A DNA stretch of 37,720 nt, from contig JAEZUM010000088.1 of NCBI GenBank assembly GCA_023421075.1, positions 1 through 37,720 of the forward strand, read 5' to 3'. Under the pieces are notes generated by a model that was not told the origin of the DNA, searched no databases, and saw only the letters and a list, made by a program, of their open reading frames with translations. Positions 23,520 through 32,176 of this stretch are shown in pieces. The stretch comes from Bacillota bacterium (lineage in GTDB: Bacteria > Bacillota > Clostridia > Lachnospirales > Lachnospiraceae). The number at the start of each line of letters is the position of its first letter. Position 1 is the stretch's first letter. Position numbers and translations under genes: made by a program.

Positions 23520-23568
23520 AAAAAAAGATCGGTCATCCTATACTAAGCTTAGGTAACCGAATTTTTTA
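23520..23568. terminator. bidirectional terminator-like hairpin in a long gene-free gap
   Basis: TCGGT (23529-23533) and ACCGA (23556-23560) bracket an inner CCTA/TAGG stem; A7 lies on the left and a T-rich run on the right. The 23323-23841 gap otherwise holds the ddl promoter, a hairpin at about 23648-23694 (atggta/taccat core), a 6-bp hairpin near 23744-23760 (aatcac, gtgatt) and no gene I can support. Confidence 0.6.
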
Positions 23569-23841
23569 TCAGTTAATTGCAAAGTACGCTACATTTTGTT
23601 CTTGTTAAAAAGGCTTCTTAGCGGAGATTATATGATAAAAAGTCGGAATATTAGTTGGATGGTAGAATAAACAAAAATTACCATCATAATATTAACCTAA
23701 CCTGTTAACAATAATATCACAGGCAATACAAAACGAAATCACGTGCGGTGATTAATACTTATTAGAAGCCGCTGAACCTACAATCAGTTGATTTTGTACT
23801 TGGTTGCTTTGATACTAATCAAAATGGAGGTGAAACTTAAT

Positions 23842-24060
23842 ATGGCAAGTAATAATAATAGTGGATCAAACAGAGCAGAAGTTCCTCAGGCAAGAGAGGC
23901 ACTTGATCGTTTCAAAATGGAAATTGCGAACGAAATCGGTGTTCCGTTAAAGCAAGGTTATAACGGCGATTTAACTAGCAAGCAGAATGGTTCTGTAGGT
24001 GGAGAAATGGTTAAACGTATGATCAGACAGCAGGAACAACAGATGTCTGGCAGCAAATAA
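23842..24060 (+). CDS. alpha/beta-type small acid-soluble spore protein
   Basis: A 72-residue SASP that coats and protects spore DNA. The first family motif REALDRFKMEIANEIGVPL contains the germination protease (GPR) cleavage region at MEIANEIG; the second is the DNA-binding block GDLTSKQNGSVGGEMVKRM. A short Asn/Ser start and Gln-rich end are usual. ATG 23842 has TGGAGGTG upstream; an in-frame TTG at 23788 lacks one. A GATACTA at 23811-23817 resembles a SigG -10 (CATAcTA) but its -35 is weak. Forespore expression is expected from the family. It shows the host forms endospores. Confidence 0.95.
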   Translation: MASNNNSGSNRAEVPQAREALDRFKMEIANEIGVPLKQGYNGDLTSKQNGSVGGEMVKRMIRQQEQQMSGSK

Positions 24061-24101
24061 TTCTGAATTAAAATGATAGAAAAGCATCACCGATTTAAAC
24101 A

Positions 24102-24130
24102 GCATCACCGTTTAAAGCGGTGATGTTTTT
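24102..24130 (+). terminator. terminator of the SASP gene
   Basis: CATCACCG (24103-24110) pairs with CGGTGATG (24118-24125), loop tttaaag, then five T residues. A second copy of the left arm (CATCACCG at about 24085-24092) lies upstream and could pair instead. Confidence 0.85.
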
Positions 24131-24200
24131 CTGTATTCCATATCGGTGCAGCAATTTTGTTTTGGAGTGTCATTCCGTCCTTATTTTCAATGAAATAATT

Positions 24201-24229
24201 TCCACAAAATAATCGTTATATAGTATAAT
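24201..24229 (+). promoter_or_regulatory. candidate promoter of the histidine kinase operon
   Basis: TCCACA, 17 bases, TATAAT (perfect -10, weak -35), about 32 bases before the ATG. Confidence 0.5.
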
Positions 24230-24260
24230 ACTAACAAGACTTGTCGAAAGCAGGGATATT

Positions 24261-25919
24261 ATGAACAAACGAAAAAACAGAAGGACCTTAAGAAAAAGAA
24301 TTCGAAAAGCATTAAATCTATCCGCATTTATACCTGTTGTATTCTTGAGTCTGTCAGTCATCGGGCTGCTCTTTATCGTATCCCGTGGGATTGCAGGCTT
24401 TCAGGTAGAGGCAGTCGGCACCATTCTCCAACAAGATATCAATTCCGGTAATGCATTAAAAACGCTTGGTATAAAACATATCAAAGACATTAAGCCTGAG
24501 GCACCGGTCACAAAGAAATGGCTCGACGAAGCCAGCCTCAATAAGGTATTTCGTGATTATTTTTCGTTCTCAGAGGACGAGAGTGTTGTATTTATCACCA
24601 TATCAATAGAAGATGAAGTGATTTATACGAACGAAGAGCCTGTGAATCAGGATATGATAGCGCTGTATGAAGCAGCCGTTGTGGAAAAACCGATCATAGA
24701 TGCAAAAAATCTGGAGGTTGGTACCGTCAGGGTGCAGATTAATCCGATGTTCTCCTCAATGGCGGTATTTGGTCTGCTTGCTGCTATCGTCACCTTTGGA
24801 CTGATGGCTTTGTTGGTATCCAAAATTTTAAGTTTATTTCTTGCAATACCCATTACGAATCCGATCCGACAACTGGAGATTAAGATGAAGGCAGTTTCGG
24901 ATGGTGACATCGAGACAGCAATGCATACAGAGCTCGTATTAAAGCGGCCGCTCAGGGAGATGGAATCCCTTGCCGACTCCACGAATACAATAATCCGTAA
25001 GATTCACGATTATAGTGAGGTTCTGGAGAGTCAGAAGGAGCTTTTGGAAAGGCAGAAGGAAACAGTTGAAAATCAGAAACAGATGGTGGAGAACCAGAAA
25101 GAGGTTCTGGAAAACCAAAATGCAGAGCTGGAGATGCAAAACGAAGAGCTGATCAAATCCAAGGACCAGATTCAGCAGCAGCAAGGACAATTAATCCAAA
25201 GTGAAAAGATGGCTAGTGTAGGTATGTTAACGGCGGCCATTACGCATGAGATTAATACACCGATGGGAGCAATCAACAGCAATGTACAGCTGGAGGATAT
25301 GCTATTAGGAAGCCTTGCGATGAATACGATGATTATGGAGAATGAGGAGCTGAGTGCTGCCTTTGCTCAGTTGAAAGAAGTCAACGATATTAATCTGGTG
25401 GCCTGCACAAGGATTATTGAGATAATAAAGAGCCTAAAAACCTTTTCCAGAATCGATCAATCCGATTTCCAGGAAGCAGATATCAATGAGGGCATTCGTA
25501 GTGTCTTGATATTAACCAGGAATTTAACCAAGAATCGCATTGTGGTCCACGAGGAATACGGTGATCTTCCTCCGATCAGGTGCTTCCCGGGACAGCTTAA
25601 TCAAGTAATCATGAATATTGTGGTAAATGCAACACAGGCCATCGAAGGAGAAGGAGAGCTGTTTATACAGACTTATCAGAAGGACAGAGATGTCTACATA
25701 TCCATCAGAGATACCGGGATTGGTATTAAACCAGAGGATATCAGTAAGCTCTATGATCCCGGATACACTACCAAGGGTGTGGGTGTAGGCTTGGGATTAG
25801 GACTTTATTTAAGCTATAATATCATGAAGAATCATAGGGGAGATATCACGGTAAACAGCGAATTGGGTAAGGGTGCCCAGTTCATCCTTCGCATTCCGAT
25901 GGATAATGACAGAACATAA
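24261..25919 (+). CDS. membrane sensor histidine kinase
   Basis: A 552-residue two-component sensor. Two membrane helices (about 22-42 and 168-188) flank an extracytoplasmic region of about 125 residues with no recognised ligand domain. A HAMP-like segment (about 190-245) leads into a long coiled coil (about 250-315, repeats of Glu/Asn-Gln-Lys). The H box is AAITHEINTPMGAI with phospho-accepting His329. The ATPase has an N box (NIVVNATQAI), G1 (DTGIGI) and G2 (GVGLGLGLY). The helix between H box and ATPase is lengthened, as in HWE/PAS-type scaffold kinases that have an inserted segment. The HD-GYP response regulator follows by 28 bases and is the likely partner. Confidence 0.92.
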   Translation: MNKRKNRRTLRKRIRKALNLSAFIPVVFLSLSVIGLLFIVSRGIAGFQVEAVGTILQQDINSGNALKTLGIKHIKDIKPEAPVTKKWLDEASLNKVFRDYFSFSEDESVVFITISIEDEVIYTNEEPVNQDMIALYEAAVVEKPIIDAKNLEVGTVRVQINPMFSSMAVFGLLAAIVTFGLMALLVSKILSLFLAIPITNPIRQLEIKMKAVSDGDIETAMHTELVLKRPLREMESLADSTNTIIRKIHDYSEVLESQKELLERQKETVENQKQMVENQKEVLENQNAELEMQNEELIKSKDQIQQQQGQLIQSEKMASVGMLTAAITHEINTPMGAINSNVQLEDMLLGSLAMNTMIMENEELSAAFAQLKEVNDINLVACTRIIEIIKSLKTFSRIDQSDFQEADINEGIRSVLILTRNLTKNRIVVHEEYGDLPPIRCFPGQLNQVIMNIVVNATQAIEGEGELFIQTYQKDRDVYISIRDTGIGIKPEDISKLYDPGYTTKGVGVGLGLGLYLSYNIMKNHRGDITVNSELGKGAQFILRIPMDNDRT

Positions 25920-25947
25920 ATATTAGATAAAGCGGGAGAGTGGAACA

Positions 25948-27012
25948 GTGAGCAGAACAATAATGGTAGTAGATGATGAAACGATGATAACGACAACTCT
26001 TTCAACCATGTTTAAGCTGATGTTGAAGGAAAATGTCATTGTGTATAATGATGTGGAGCAGGCATTAAATTGTGCAGAGCTTAAGAATAATCGTGTGGAT
26101 CTGATTATTTCTGATTTTATGATGCCTAAGATGAACGGTCTTGAGTTTCTTAAGAATGTCAGAGAGCAATGTCCGGACACCGTTACCATTTTGTTAACCG
26201 GTTATGCAGATAAGGAAAATGCCATCCGAAGCATTAATGAGATCGGCTTATACTACTATCTGGAAAAGCCCTGGAATAACAATGATATGATAAAGGTTGT
26301 GAGGAACGGACTTGAGAAAAAAGAGCTGGAGGATGACCTTCGTAAGAAGTATCAGGAGCTTGAGGAATCGAATCAGGAGATCATCAGGCTTTATGAGCTG
26401 CTCAAAAATGATTATAACACAGAAACAGAGAGCTCCAAAAATTTGATTATTACTCTGGCTAATGTAATCGAAGCTAAGGATAAGTACACGGACGGTCATA
26501 CCAGAAGAGTCGGTATCCTAAGCCGAATGCTGGGTGAGCGCTTAGGTCTTTGTGAGGAACGATTAACCTTCCTGGAGACTGCGGGAATCATACATGATAT
26601 CGGTAAGGTTGGGGTCCCGGAGAATATACTGAATAAACCGGACCGTCTCACGGTAGAAGAGTTTGATGTGATTAAAAAGCATACAGAGATTGGAGAGACG
26701 ATTTTGAAGCCGCTTGGCTCATTGAGGGATTGTATCGGACCGGTAAGAAGCCACCATGAGAAGCTGAACGGCTCCGGATATCCGGATGGGCTAAAAGGAG
26801 AGGAGATCTCGATGGAGACCAGGATTCTCGGGGTGGCAGATATCTTTGATGCGCTCTATTCGGACCGTCCTTACCGTGCCAAGATGCCGATTGATAATGC
26901 AAAGGATATTTTATCGAAGGATGTACAGAACGGATGCCTGGATGAGAAAGTTGTGCAAGCATTATTTGAGATGATTGACGAAGGTGAGCTGCTGTCTATA
27001 TTTGAAGGATAG
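25948..27012 (+). CDS. response regulator with HD-GYP domain (RpfG-like)
   Basis: A 354-residue regulator. The receiver domain (1-120) has the acidic pair Asp9/Asp10, phospho-acceptor Asp56 (SDFMMP) and the LLTGY and EKPW signatures. A short coiled linker leads to an HD-GYP domain (about 155-350) with DGHTRRV, IIHDIGKVGVPENIL and HHEKLNGSGYPDGL. Complete HD-GYP domains hydrolyse c-di-GMP; the usual Asp in the HHExxDGxGYP motif is Asn here. The start is GTG with GGGAGAG upstream. It pairs with the kinase upstream, so a signal sensed outside would control c-di-GMP breakdown (inference). Confidence 0.93.
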   Translation: MSRTIMVVDDETMITTTLSTMFKLMLKENVIVYNDVEQALNCAELKNNRVDLIISDFMMPKMNGLEFLKNVREQCPDTVTILLTGYADKENAIRSINEIGLYYYLEKPWNNNDMIKVVRNGLEKKELEDDLRKKYQELEESNQEIIRLYELLKNDYNTETESSKNLIITLANVIEAKDKYTDGHTRRVGILSRMLGERLGLCEERLTFLETAGIIHDIGKVGVPENILNKPDRLTVEEFDVIKKHTEIGETILKPLGSLRDCIGPVRSHHEKLNGSGYPDGLKGEEISMETRILGVADIFDALYSDRPYRAKMPIDNAKDILSKDVQNGCLDEKVVQALFEMIDEGELLSIFEG

Positions 27013-27095
27013 AAGTATGCGCTCTGACATTCTATTCGTTCATAAATTAGTGAAATTTCCAATTCCATATTCTGATCAACTATGTTAAAATAAAC

Positions 27096-27128
27096 GTACT
27101 TTGAGGAAAAATATTATGCTCAAAGTAC
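27096..27128 (+). repeat. 10-bp inverted repeat in the glmM leader region
   Basis: GTACTTTGAG (27096-27105) pairs perfectly with CTCAAAGTAC (27119-27128), loop of 13 bases, no T run after it. It lies about 95 bases before glmM. Confidence 0.7.
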
Positions 27129-27222
27129 ATGATCTGTACAAAAGTGAGCATATACTTATACGTAATTCTTAAATGAGCGAAGCAGGCTTAGGGAATAAAA
27201 TATGGAAAGGAAATGAGAAGGA

Positions 27223-28566
27223 ATGGGTAAATATTTTGGAACGGATGGATTCCGCGGTGAGGCAAATGTCAATCTGACAGTAATGCATGCTTATAAGGTA
27301 GGAAGATTTTTAGGACACTATTACGGTAAGGAACATAAAGCGAACATTGTAATAGGAAAGGATACCAGGAGAAGCAGCTATATGTTTGAGTATTCTCTTG
27401 TAGCCGGGCTGACTGCCAGTGGTGCGGATGTATATCTTTTGCATGTTACCCCTACACCAAGCATATCTTACGTAGTACGAAGTGAAGGCTTTGATTGCGG
27501 TATTATGATTTCTGCCAGTCATAATCCTTATTACGATAACGGTATTAAGATAATTAATGGTAACGGTTATAAGCTTGAGGCGGAGGTAGAGGACCTCATC
27601 GAAGCTTACATAGATAGTGAGGTGGATCATCTCCCCTTTGCAACCAGAGAGAATATCGGTCGTACCGTAGATTATGCAATCGGTAGAAATCGTTACATCG
27701 GTTACCTGATTTCCCTTGCTACCAGATCCTTTTCCGACAAGCGTGTCGGTCTTGATCTGGCGAACGGTGCAGCAACTACGGTTGCCAAGGGTGTATTTGA
27801 TGCTCTTGGAGCAAAGACCTTTGTAATCAACAGTGAACCGGATGGAACTAATATCAATAAGAAATGTGGTTCCACCCATATAGAGCATTTGCAGAAATTT
27901 GTAGTTGAGAACAAGCTGGATGTCGGTTTTGCCTATGATGGAGATGCAGATCGTTGTTTAGCAGTGGATGAAAAGGGTAATATTATAGACGGAGATTTAA
28001 TCATGTACCTTTGCGGTGTTTATATGAAGAGCCGCAATGATCTGAAAAACAATACCGTAGTTACTACAATCATGTCAAACCTTGGTCTCTATAAAGCGCT
28101 GGAAAATAAGGGGATCGATTACGAGAAGACTGCAGTTGGTGACAAGTATGTTTATGAGAATATGATGGCGAACGGTCACTCGATCGGAGGAGAGCAATCC
28201 GGTCATATTATCTTCAGTAAGCATGCAACTACGGGAGACGGAGTACTTACATCCCTTAAGCTCATGGAGGTAATGCTGGAGAGCAAAGCACCTCTTTCTG
28301 AGTTACTGAAGGAGATTACGATCTATCCTCAGCTGATGGTGAACGTTAAGGTACATAACAAGAAAGCGGTTAAGAATGATGCGGTTGTTATGGCAGCAGT
28401 GAGTGAGGTGGAGAAGGAATTAGGAAATGACGGCCGTATCCTGGTTCGTGAAAGTGGAACAGAGCCTGTGATCCGAGTTATGGTAGAGGCAGCTACGGAA
28501 GAAATCTGTCGTATGCTTGTAGATCGTGTCGTAGAAGTGATGAAGACGCAGGGGCATGTAAAATAG
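27223..28566 (+). CDS. glmM: phosphoglucosamine mutase
   Basis: A 447-residue alpha-D-phosphohexomutase that converts glucosamine-6-phosphate to glucosamine-1-phosphate for UDP-GlcNAc and hence peptidoglycan. It begins MGKYFGTDGFRGEAN, has the phosphoserine loop ISASHNP with Ser99, the Mg2+ loop YDGDADR, the sugar-binding GGEQSGHI and the phosphate-binding RESGTEPVIRVM. These fit GlmM rather than PgcA/ManB. GGAAATGAGAAGG is the upstream site. No glmS or glmS ribozyme is nearby. Confidence 0.95.
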   Translation: MGKYFGTDGFRGEANVNLTVMHAYKVGRFLGHYYGKEHKANIVIGKDTRRSSYMFEYSLVAGLTASGADVYLLHVTPTPSISYVVRSEGFDCGIMISASHNPYYDNGIKIINGNGYKLEAEVEDLIEAYIDSEVDHLPFATRENIGRTVDYAIGRNRYIGYLISLATRSFSDKRVGLDLANGAATTVAKGVFDALGAKTFVINSEPDGTNINKKCGSTHIEHLQKFVVENKLDVGFAYDGDADRCLAVDEKGNIIDGDLIMYLCGVYMKSRNDLKNNTVVTTIMSNLGLYKALENKGIDYEKTAVGDKYVYENMMANGHSIGGEQSGHIIFSKHATTGDGVLTSLKLMEVMLESKAPLSELLKEITIYPQLMVNVKVHNKKAVKNDAVVMAAVSEVEKELGNDGRILVRESGTEPVIRVMVEAATEEICRMLVDRVVEVMKTQGHVK

Positions 28567-28631
28567 TTGAAATTTTATAATTATTTTAAGTAAATTTAAC
28601 AAAAAAGCCCTAAACAAAAATAAAAATGGTA

Positions 28632-28660
28632 TTTACAGAAAGCATATGTTATAATATACT
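28632..28660 (+). promoter_or_regulatory. SigA promoter of tig
   Basis: TTTACA, 17 bases, TATACT. The leader to tig is about 120 bases. No CtsR heptad operator was recognised. Confidence 0.6.
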
Positions 28661-28787
28661 AATGTCAAAATGTCTGTAAATGCAGATATTAGGTACTTTT
28701 GCAATGCATTTTTCAATGCATCATTAACTGATAAAATAAACATAAATCGCAAAAAGTAACGAACAGAATATACTAGGAGGATTCAAA

Positions 28788-30074
28788 ATGAGTTTACAGG
28801 TTGAAAAGTTAGAGAAGAATATGGCAAAGCTTACCATAGAGGCTTCCGCAGAGGATTTTGATGCTGCTTTAGAGAAAGCATATCAGAAGAATAAGAATAA
28901 TATCAATGTTCAGGGCTTCCGTAAAGGCAAAGCTCCTCGTGCTATCATCGAGAAGATGTATGGAGCAAGTGTATTTTATGAGGATGCTGCAAATGAGTTA
29001 ATTCCTGAGGCTTATGAGAAGGCAGCCGGCGAGAGCGGTCTAGAGATCGTATCCAGACCTGACATCGATGTAGTTCAGGTTGAAAAAGGCAAGAGCTTTA
29101 TCTTCACAGCAGAAGTTGCTCTTAAGCCGGAAGTAACCTTAGGTACCTACAAGGGAATTAAGGTAGAGAAGAAAGAAGCCGAAGTAACCGAAGATGAGAT
29201 TCTGGCTCAGGTGAATAAAGAGCGTGAGCAGAATTCCAGAACCATAACTGTAGAAGATAGAGCAGTTTTAGATGGCGATATTACAACAATCGACTTCGAA
29301 GGCTTTGTAGATGGTGTTGCATTTGAAGGCGGCAAGGGCGAGAACTATTCTCTAACCATCGGTTCTCATTCCTTTATTGACACTTTTGAGGAGCAGTTGA
29401 TCGGTAAGGCGATCGGTGAAGAGGTAGAGGTTAATGTAACCTTCCCCGCAGAATACCAGGCGAAGGAATTAGCCGGAAAGCCTGCATTATTTAAGGTTAC
29501 TGTAAAGGAAATCAAAGTAAAAGAGCTTCCTGAGTTAGATGATGATTTTGCACAGGATGTATCTGAATTTGATACTTTGGATGAATACAAAGCAAATATC
29601 AAGGCTACAATTAAGGAAAATAAAGAAAAAGAATTAAAGACTGCAAAGGAAAATGAAATTGTAGACAAGATTATCGAAGGTGCTACCATGGACATTCCGG
29701 AGCCGATGATTGCTGCACAGGTAAATCAGATGGCAGAGGATTTTGCTCAGAGAATGCAGTATCAGGGACTTTCCATCGAGCAGTACTTCCAGTTTACCGG
29801 TATGGATGCTAAGAAATTCATGGAGACCTTAAAGCCTCAGGCTCTTAAGCGTATCCAGAGCAGACTGGTATTAGAAGCAATCGCTAAGGCGGAGAAGATC
29901 GAAGTATCCGAAGAGGATATGGAGAAGGAATTAACAGAGATGTCTTCCATGTATCAGATGGAATTGGATAAATTAAAGGAATTAATCGGCGACAAGGAAA
30001 AAGAGCAGATTAAGGCTGATATTGCAGTTCAGAAGGCTGTTGACTTCGTTGTTGCTAAGGCGAAGGAAGCTTAA
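28788..30074 (+). CDS. tig: trigger factor (ribosome-associated chaperone)
   Basis: A 428-residue peptidyl-prolyl isomerase chaperone that meets nascent chains at the ribosome. The ribosome-binding signature GFRKGKAP is at 43-50. An FKBP-type PPIase domain (about 150-240) includes DGDITTIDFEGFVDGVAFEG and SFIDTFEEQLIGKAIGEEV, and a helical chaperone C-terminus follows. AGGAGGATTCAAA precedes the ATG. clpP follows by 45 bases, and tig-clpP-clpX is a conserved cluster. Confidence 0.97.
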   Translation: MSLQVEKLEKNMAKLTIEASAEDFDAALEKAYQKNKNNINVQGFRKGKAPRAIIEKMYGASVFYEDAANELIPEAYEKAAGESGLEIVSRPDIDVVQVEKGKSFIFTAEVALKPEVTLGTYKGIKVEKKEAEVTEDEILAQVNKEREQNSRTITVEDRAVLDGDITTIDFEGFVDGVAFEGGKGENYSLTIGSHSFIDTFEEQLIGKAIGEEVEVNVTFPAEYQAKELAGKPALFKVTVKEIKVKELPELDDDFAQDVSEFDTLDEYKANIKATIKENKEKELKTAKENEIVDKIIEGATMDIPEPMIAAQVNQMAEDFAQRMQYQGLSIEQYFQFTGMDAKKFMETLKPQALKRIQSRLVLEAIAKAEKIEVSEEDMEKELTEMSSMYQMELDKLKELIGDKEKEQIKADIAVQKAVDFVVAKAKEA

Positions 30075-30119
30075 GTAATATAGTGACTTATTGAACTAGT
30101 TGTAAAGGAGGATAAATGT

Positions 30120-30701
30120 ATGAGTTTAGTACCTTATGTCATTGAACAAACAAGTCGTGGTGAAAGAAGCTATGACATTTATTCCAGATTATTAAAGGAA
30201 AGAATCATTTTCCTCGGAGAAGATGTTAACGATGTAACCGCAAGCTTAATCGTTGCTCAGCTGTTATTTTTAGAGTCAGAGGACCCCGGTAAGGATATTA
30301 ACTTCTATATCAACAGCCCCGGCGGATCGGTAACAGCAGGTATGGCAATCTATGATACAATGAACTATATTAAATGTGATGTGTCTACCATTTGTATCGG
30401 TATGGCAGCAAGCATGGGTGCCTTCCTATTATCCGGTGGTACCAAGGGAAAGAGATTTGCACTTCCCAATGCAGAGGTAATGATTCATCAGCCTTCCGGC
30501 GGAGCAAAGGGACAGGCAACCGATATTAAGATTGTTGCGGATAATATTATTAAGACTAGAAAAAAACTCAATGAGATTCTTGCTAAGAATACCGGCAAAC
30601 CGATTGAAGTCATTGAGGTTGATACAGAAAGAGATTTCTATATGAGTGCGGAAGAAGCACGTGATTACGGTATTGTCGATGGTATATTGGAACATAGATA
30701 A
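30120..30701 (+). CDS. clpP: ATP-dependent Clp protease proteolytic subunit
   Basis: A 193-residue serine protease that forms the tetradecameric ClpP barrel. The catalytic triad is visible as Ser98 (GMAASMGAF), His123 (MIHQP) and Asp172 (TERDFYM). Length and motifs are standard, with a short or absent propeptide. AAAGGAGG precedes the ATG. It works with ClpX, encoded 50 bases downstream. Confidence 0.97.
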   Translation: MSLVPYVIEQTSRGERSYDIYSRLLKERIIFLGEDVNDVTASLIVAQLLFLESEDPGKDINFYINSPGGSVTAGMAIYDTMNYIKCDVSTICIGMAASMGAFLLSGGTKGKRFALPNAEVMIHQPSGGAKGQATDIKIVADNIIKTRKKLNEILAKNTGKPIEVIEVDTERDFYMSAEEARDYGIVDGILEHR

Positions 30702-30751
30702 TCCCCAAGCACCGGAATGCTTACAAAGCAGAGAGAAGAGGTGATAAGGCA

Positions 30752-32047
30752 GTGGCAGGAAAGGTAGATGACAGAAAACAACTGAGATGTTCCTTTTGTA
30801 ACAAAACCCAGGATCAGGTAAGAAAATTAATTGCCGGACCGGGTGTCTATATATGCGATGAGTGTATTGAGATTTGCAGTGAGATCATTGAAGAAGAATT
30901 TGAAGGTGAACCCGTAGTCAATACGGACATCAACCTGTTGAAACCCGCAGAGATCAAGGCTTTCTTGGATCAGCATGTTGTTGGACAGAATGAAGCAAAG
31001 AAGGTTCTGGCTGTCTCTGTATATAATCATTACAAAAGAGTGCTTGTTGAAAAGGATCTTGACGTTGAGCTACAGAAAAGTAATATTCTTATGGTCGGTC
31101 CGACCGGTTCCGGTAAGACTTATCTTGCTCAGACCTTGGCAAAATTACTCAATGTCCCCTTCGCGATTGCAGATGCTACTGCATTGACTGAAGCAGGGTA
31201 TGTTGGTGAGGATGTTGAGAATATCCTGTTGAAGATTATTCAGGCAGCAGACTTTGATATCGAACGCGCGGAATACGGTATTATTTATATTGATGAGATT
31301 GATAAGATAACCAGAAAATCGGAGAACACCTCGATTACGAGGGATGTATCCGGTGAAGGTGTGCAGCAGGCATTATTAAAAATTCTGGAAGGTACGGTAG
31401 CTTCCGTTCCGCCCCAGGGTGGAAGAAAGCATCCTCATCAGGAATTTATCCAGATTGATACCACGAATATATTATTTATCTGTGGTGGTGCCTTTGATGG
31501 ACTGGAGAAGATTATTGAGGCTCGTACCGGGCAGAAATCCATTGGCTTTAATGCTCAGATTATCGAGAAGAATAAGACGAATGTGGGTGAGCTGTTCCGT
31601 CAGGTAATGCCTCAGGACTTAATAAAATTTGGACTTATTCCTGAGTTTGTAGGACGTGTACCGGTTACGGTAGCACTTGATATGCTGGATGAGGAAGCAT
31701 TGGTTCGTATTCTTACCGAGCCGAAGAATGCGATAACCAAGCAGTATAAGAAGCTTTTCGAATTAGACGGTGTTGAGCTGGAATTCGATGAGGGTGCTAT
31801 TGATGAAATCGCAAAGCAATCCTTCAAACGAAAAATCGGAGCAAGAGGACTTCGTGCCATCATGGAAAATGTAATGATGGATTCCATGTATAATATTCCT
31901 TCCGATAATAAGGCGGTAAAGTGTATTATTACAAGAGAGGCAGTACTGGGCAGCGAGAAGCCTACGATTGTTCTTTCGGAGGAAGCGGTTAATAGAAAGC
32001 CGATTGCAAAACGTAGTACAAAAAAAAGCAAAGATGAAATAGCATAG
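30752..32047 (+). CDS. clpX: ATP-dependent Clp protease ATP-binding subunit ClpX
   Basis: A 431-residue AAA+ unfoldase that feeds substrates to ClpP. An N-terminal zinc-binding domain has Cys13, Cys16, Cys35 and Cys38. The Walker A is GPTGSGKT (116-123), the Walker B contains IIYIDEIDK, and RVPVTVALDML and KRKIGARGLRAIMEN are the later AAA+ and sensor segments. The C-terminus is Lys/Ser-rich. The start is GTG with AGAGGTGAT upstream. A structured spacer then separates it from ysxC. Confidence 0.97.
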   Translation: MAGKVDDRKQLRCSFCNKTQDQVRKLIAGPGVYICDECIEICSEIIEEEFEGEPVVNTDINLLKPAEIKAFLDQHVVGQNEAKKVLAVSVYNHYKRVLVEKDLDVELQKSNILMVGPTGSGKTYLAQTLAKLLNVPFAIADATALTEAGYVGEDVENILLKIIQAADFDIERAEYGIIYIDEIDKITRKSENTSITRDVSGEGVQQALLKILEGTVASVPPQGGRKHPHQEFIQIDTTNILFICGGAFDGLEKIIEARTGQKSIGFNAQIIEKNKTNVGELFRQVMPQDLIKFGLIPEFVGRVPVTVALDMLDEEALVRILTEPKNAITKQYKKLFELDGVELEFDEGAIDEIAKQSFKRKIGARGLRAIMENVMMDSMYNIPSDNKAVKCIITREAVLGSEKPTIVLSEEAVNRKPIAKRSTKKSKDEIA

Positions 32048-32051
32048 ATCG

Positions 32052-32139
32052 AAAAGGCTGTTGCCTCGTGATGATGAGGATGAGGAGGGAGGTGATAATC
32101 CTCCGACCATCTAGTCATGATACGAGGAACGGCCTTTTT
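32052..32139 (+). terminator. long-arm hairpin between clpX and ysxC
   Basis: aaaaggctgttgcctcgt (32052-32069) pairs with acgaggaacggccttttt (32122-32139) with minor irregularities, ending in five T residues. The enclosed ~50 bases hold a second GGAGG/CCTCC stem. It begins four bases after the clpX stop and lies just before the ysxC ribosome site, so it is a terminator or attenuator. Confidence 0.7.
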
Positions 32140-32176
32140 GGTTGAGATGGTGCAGAGCGCCATCATGGAGGTATTT

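Noticed and set aside
27013..27222. glmS-type ribozyme before glmM
   Set aside because: The conserved ribozyme core is absent and the gene is glmM, not glmS.
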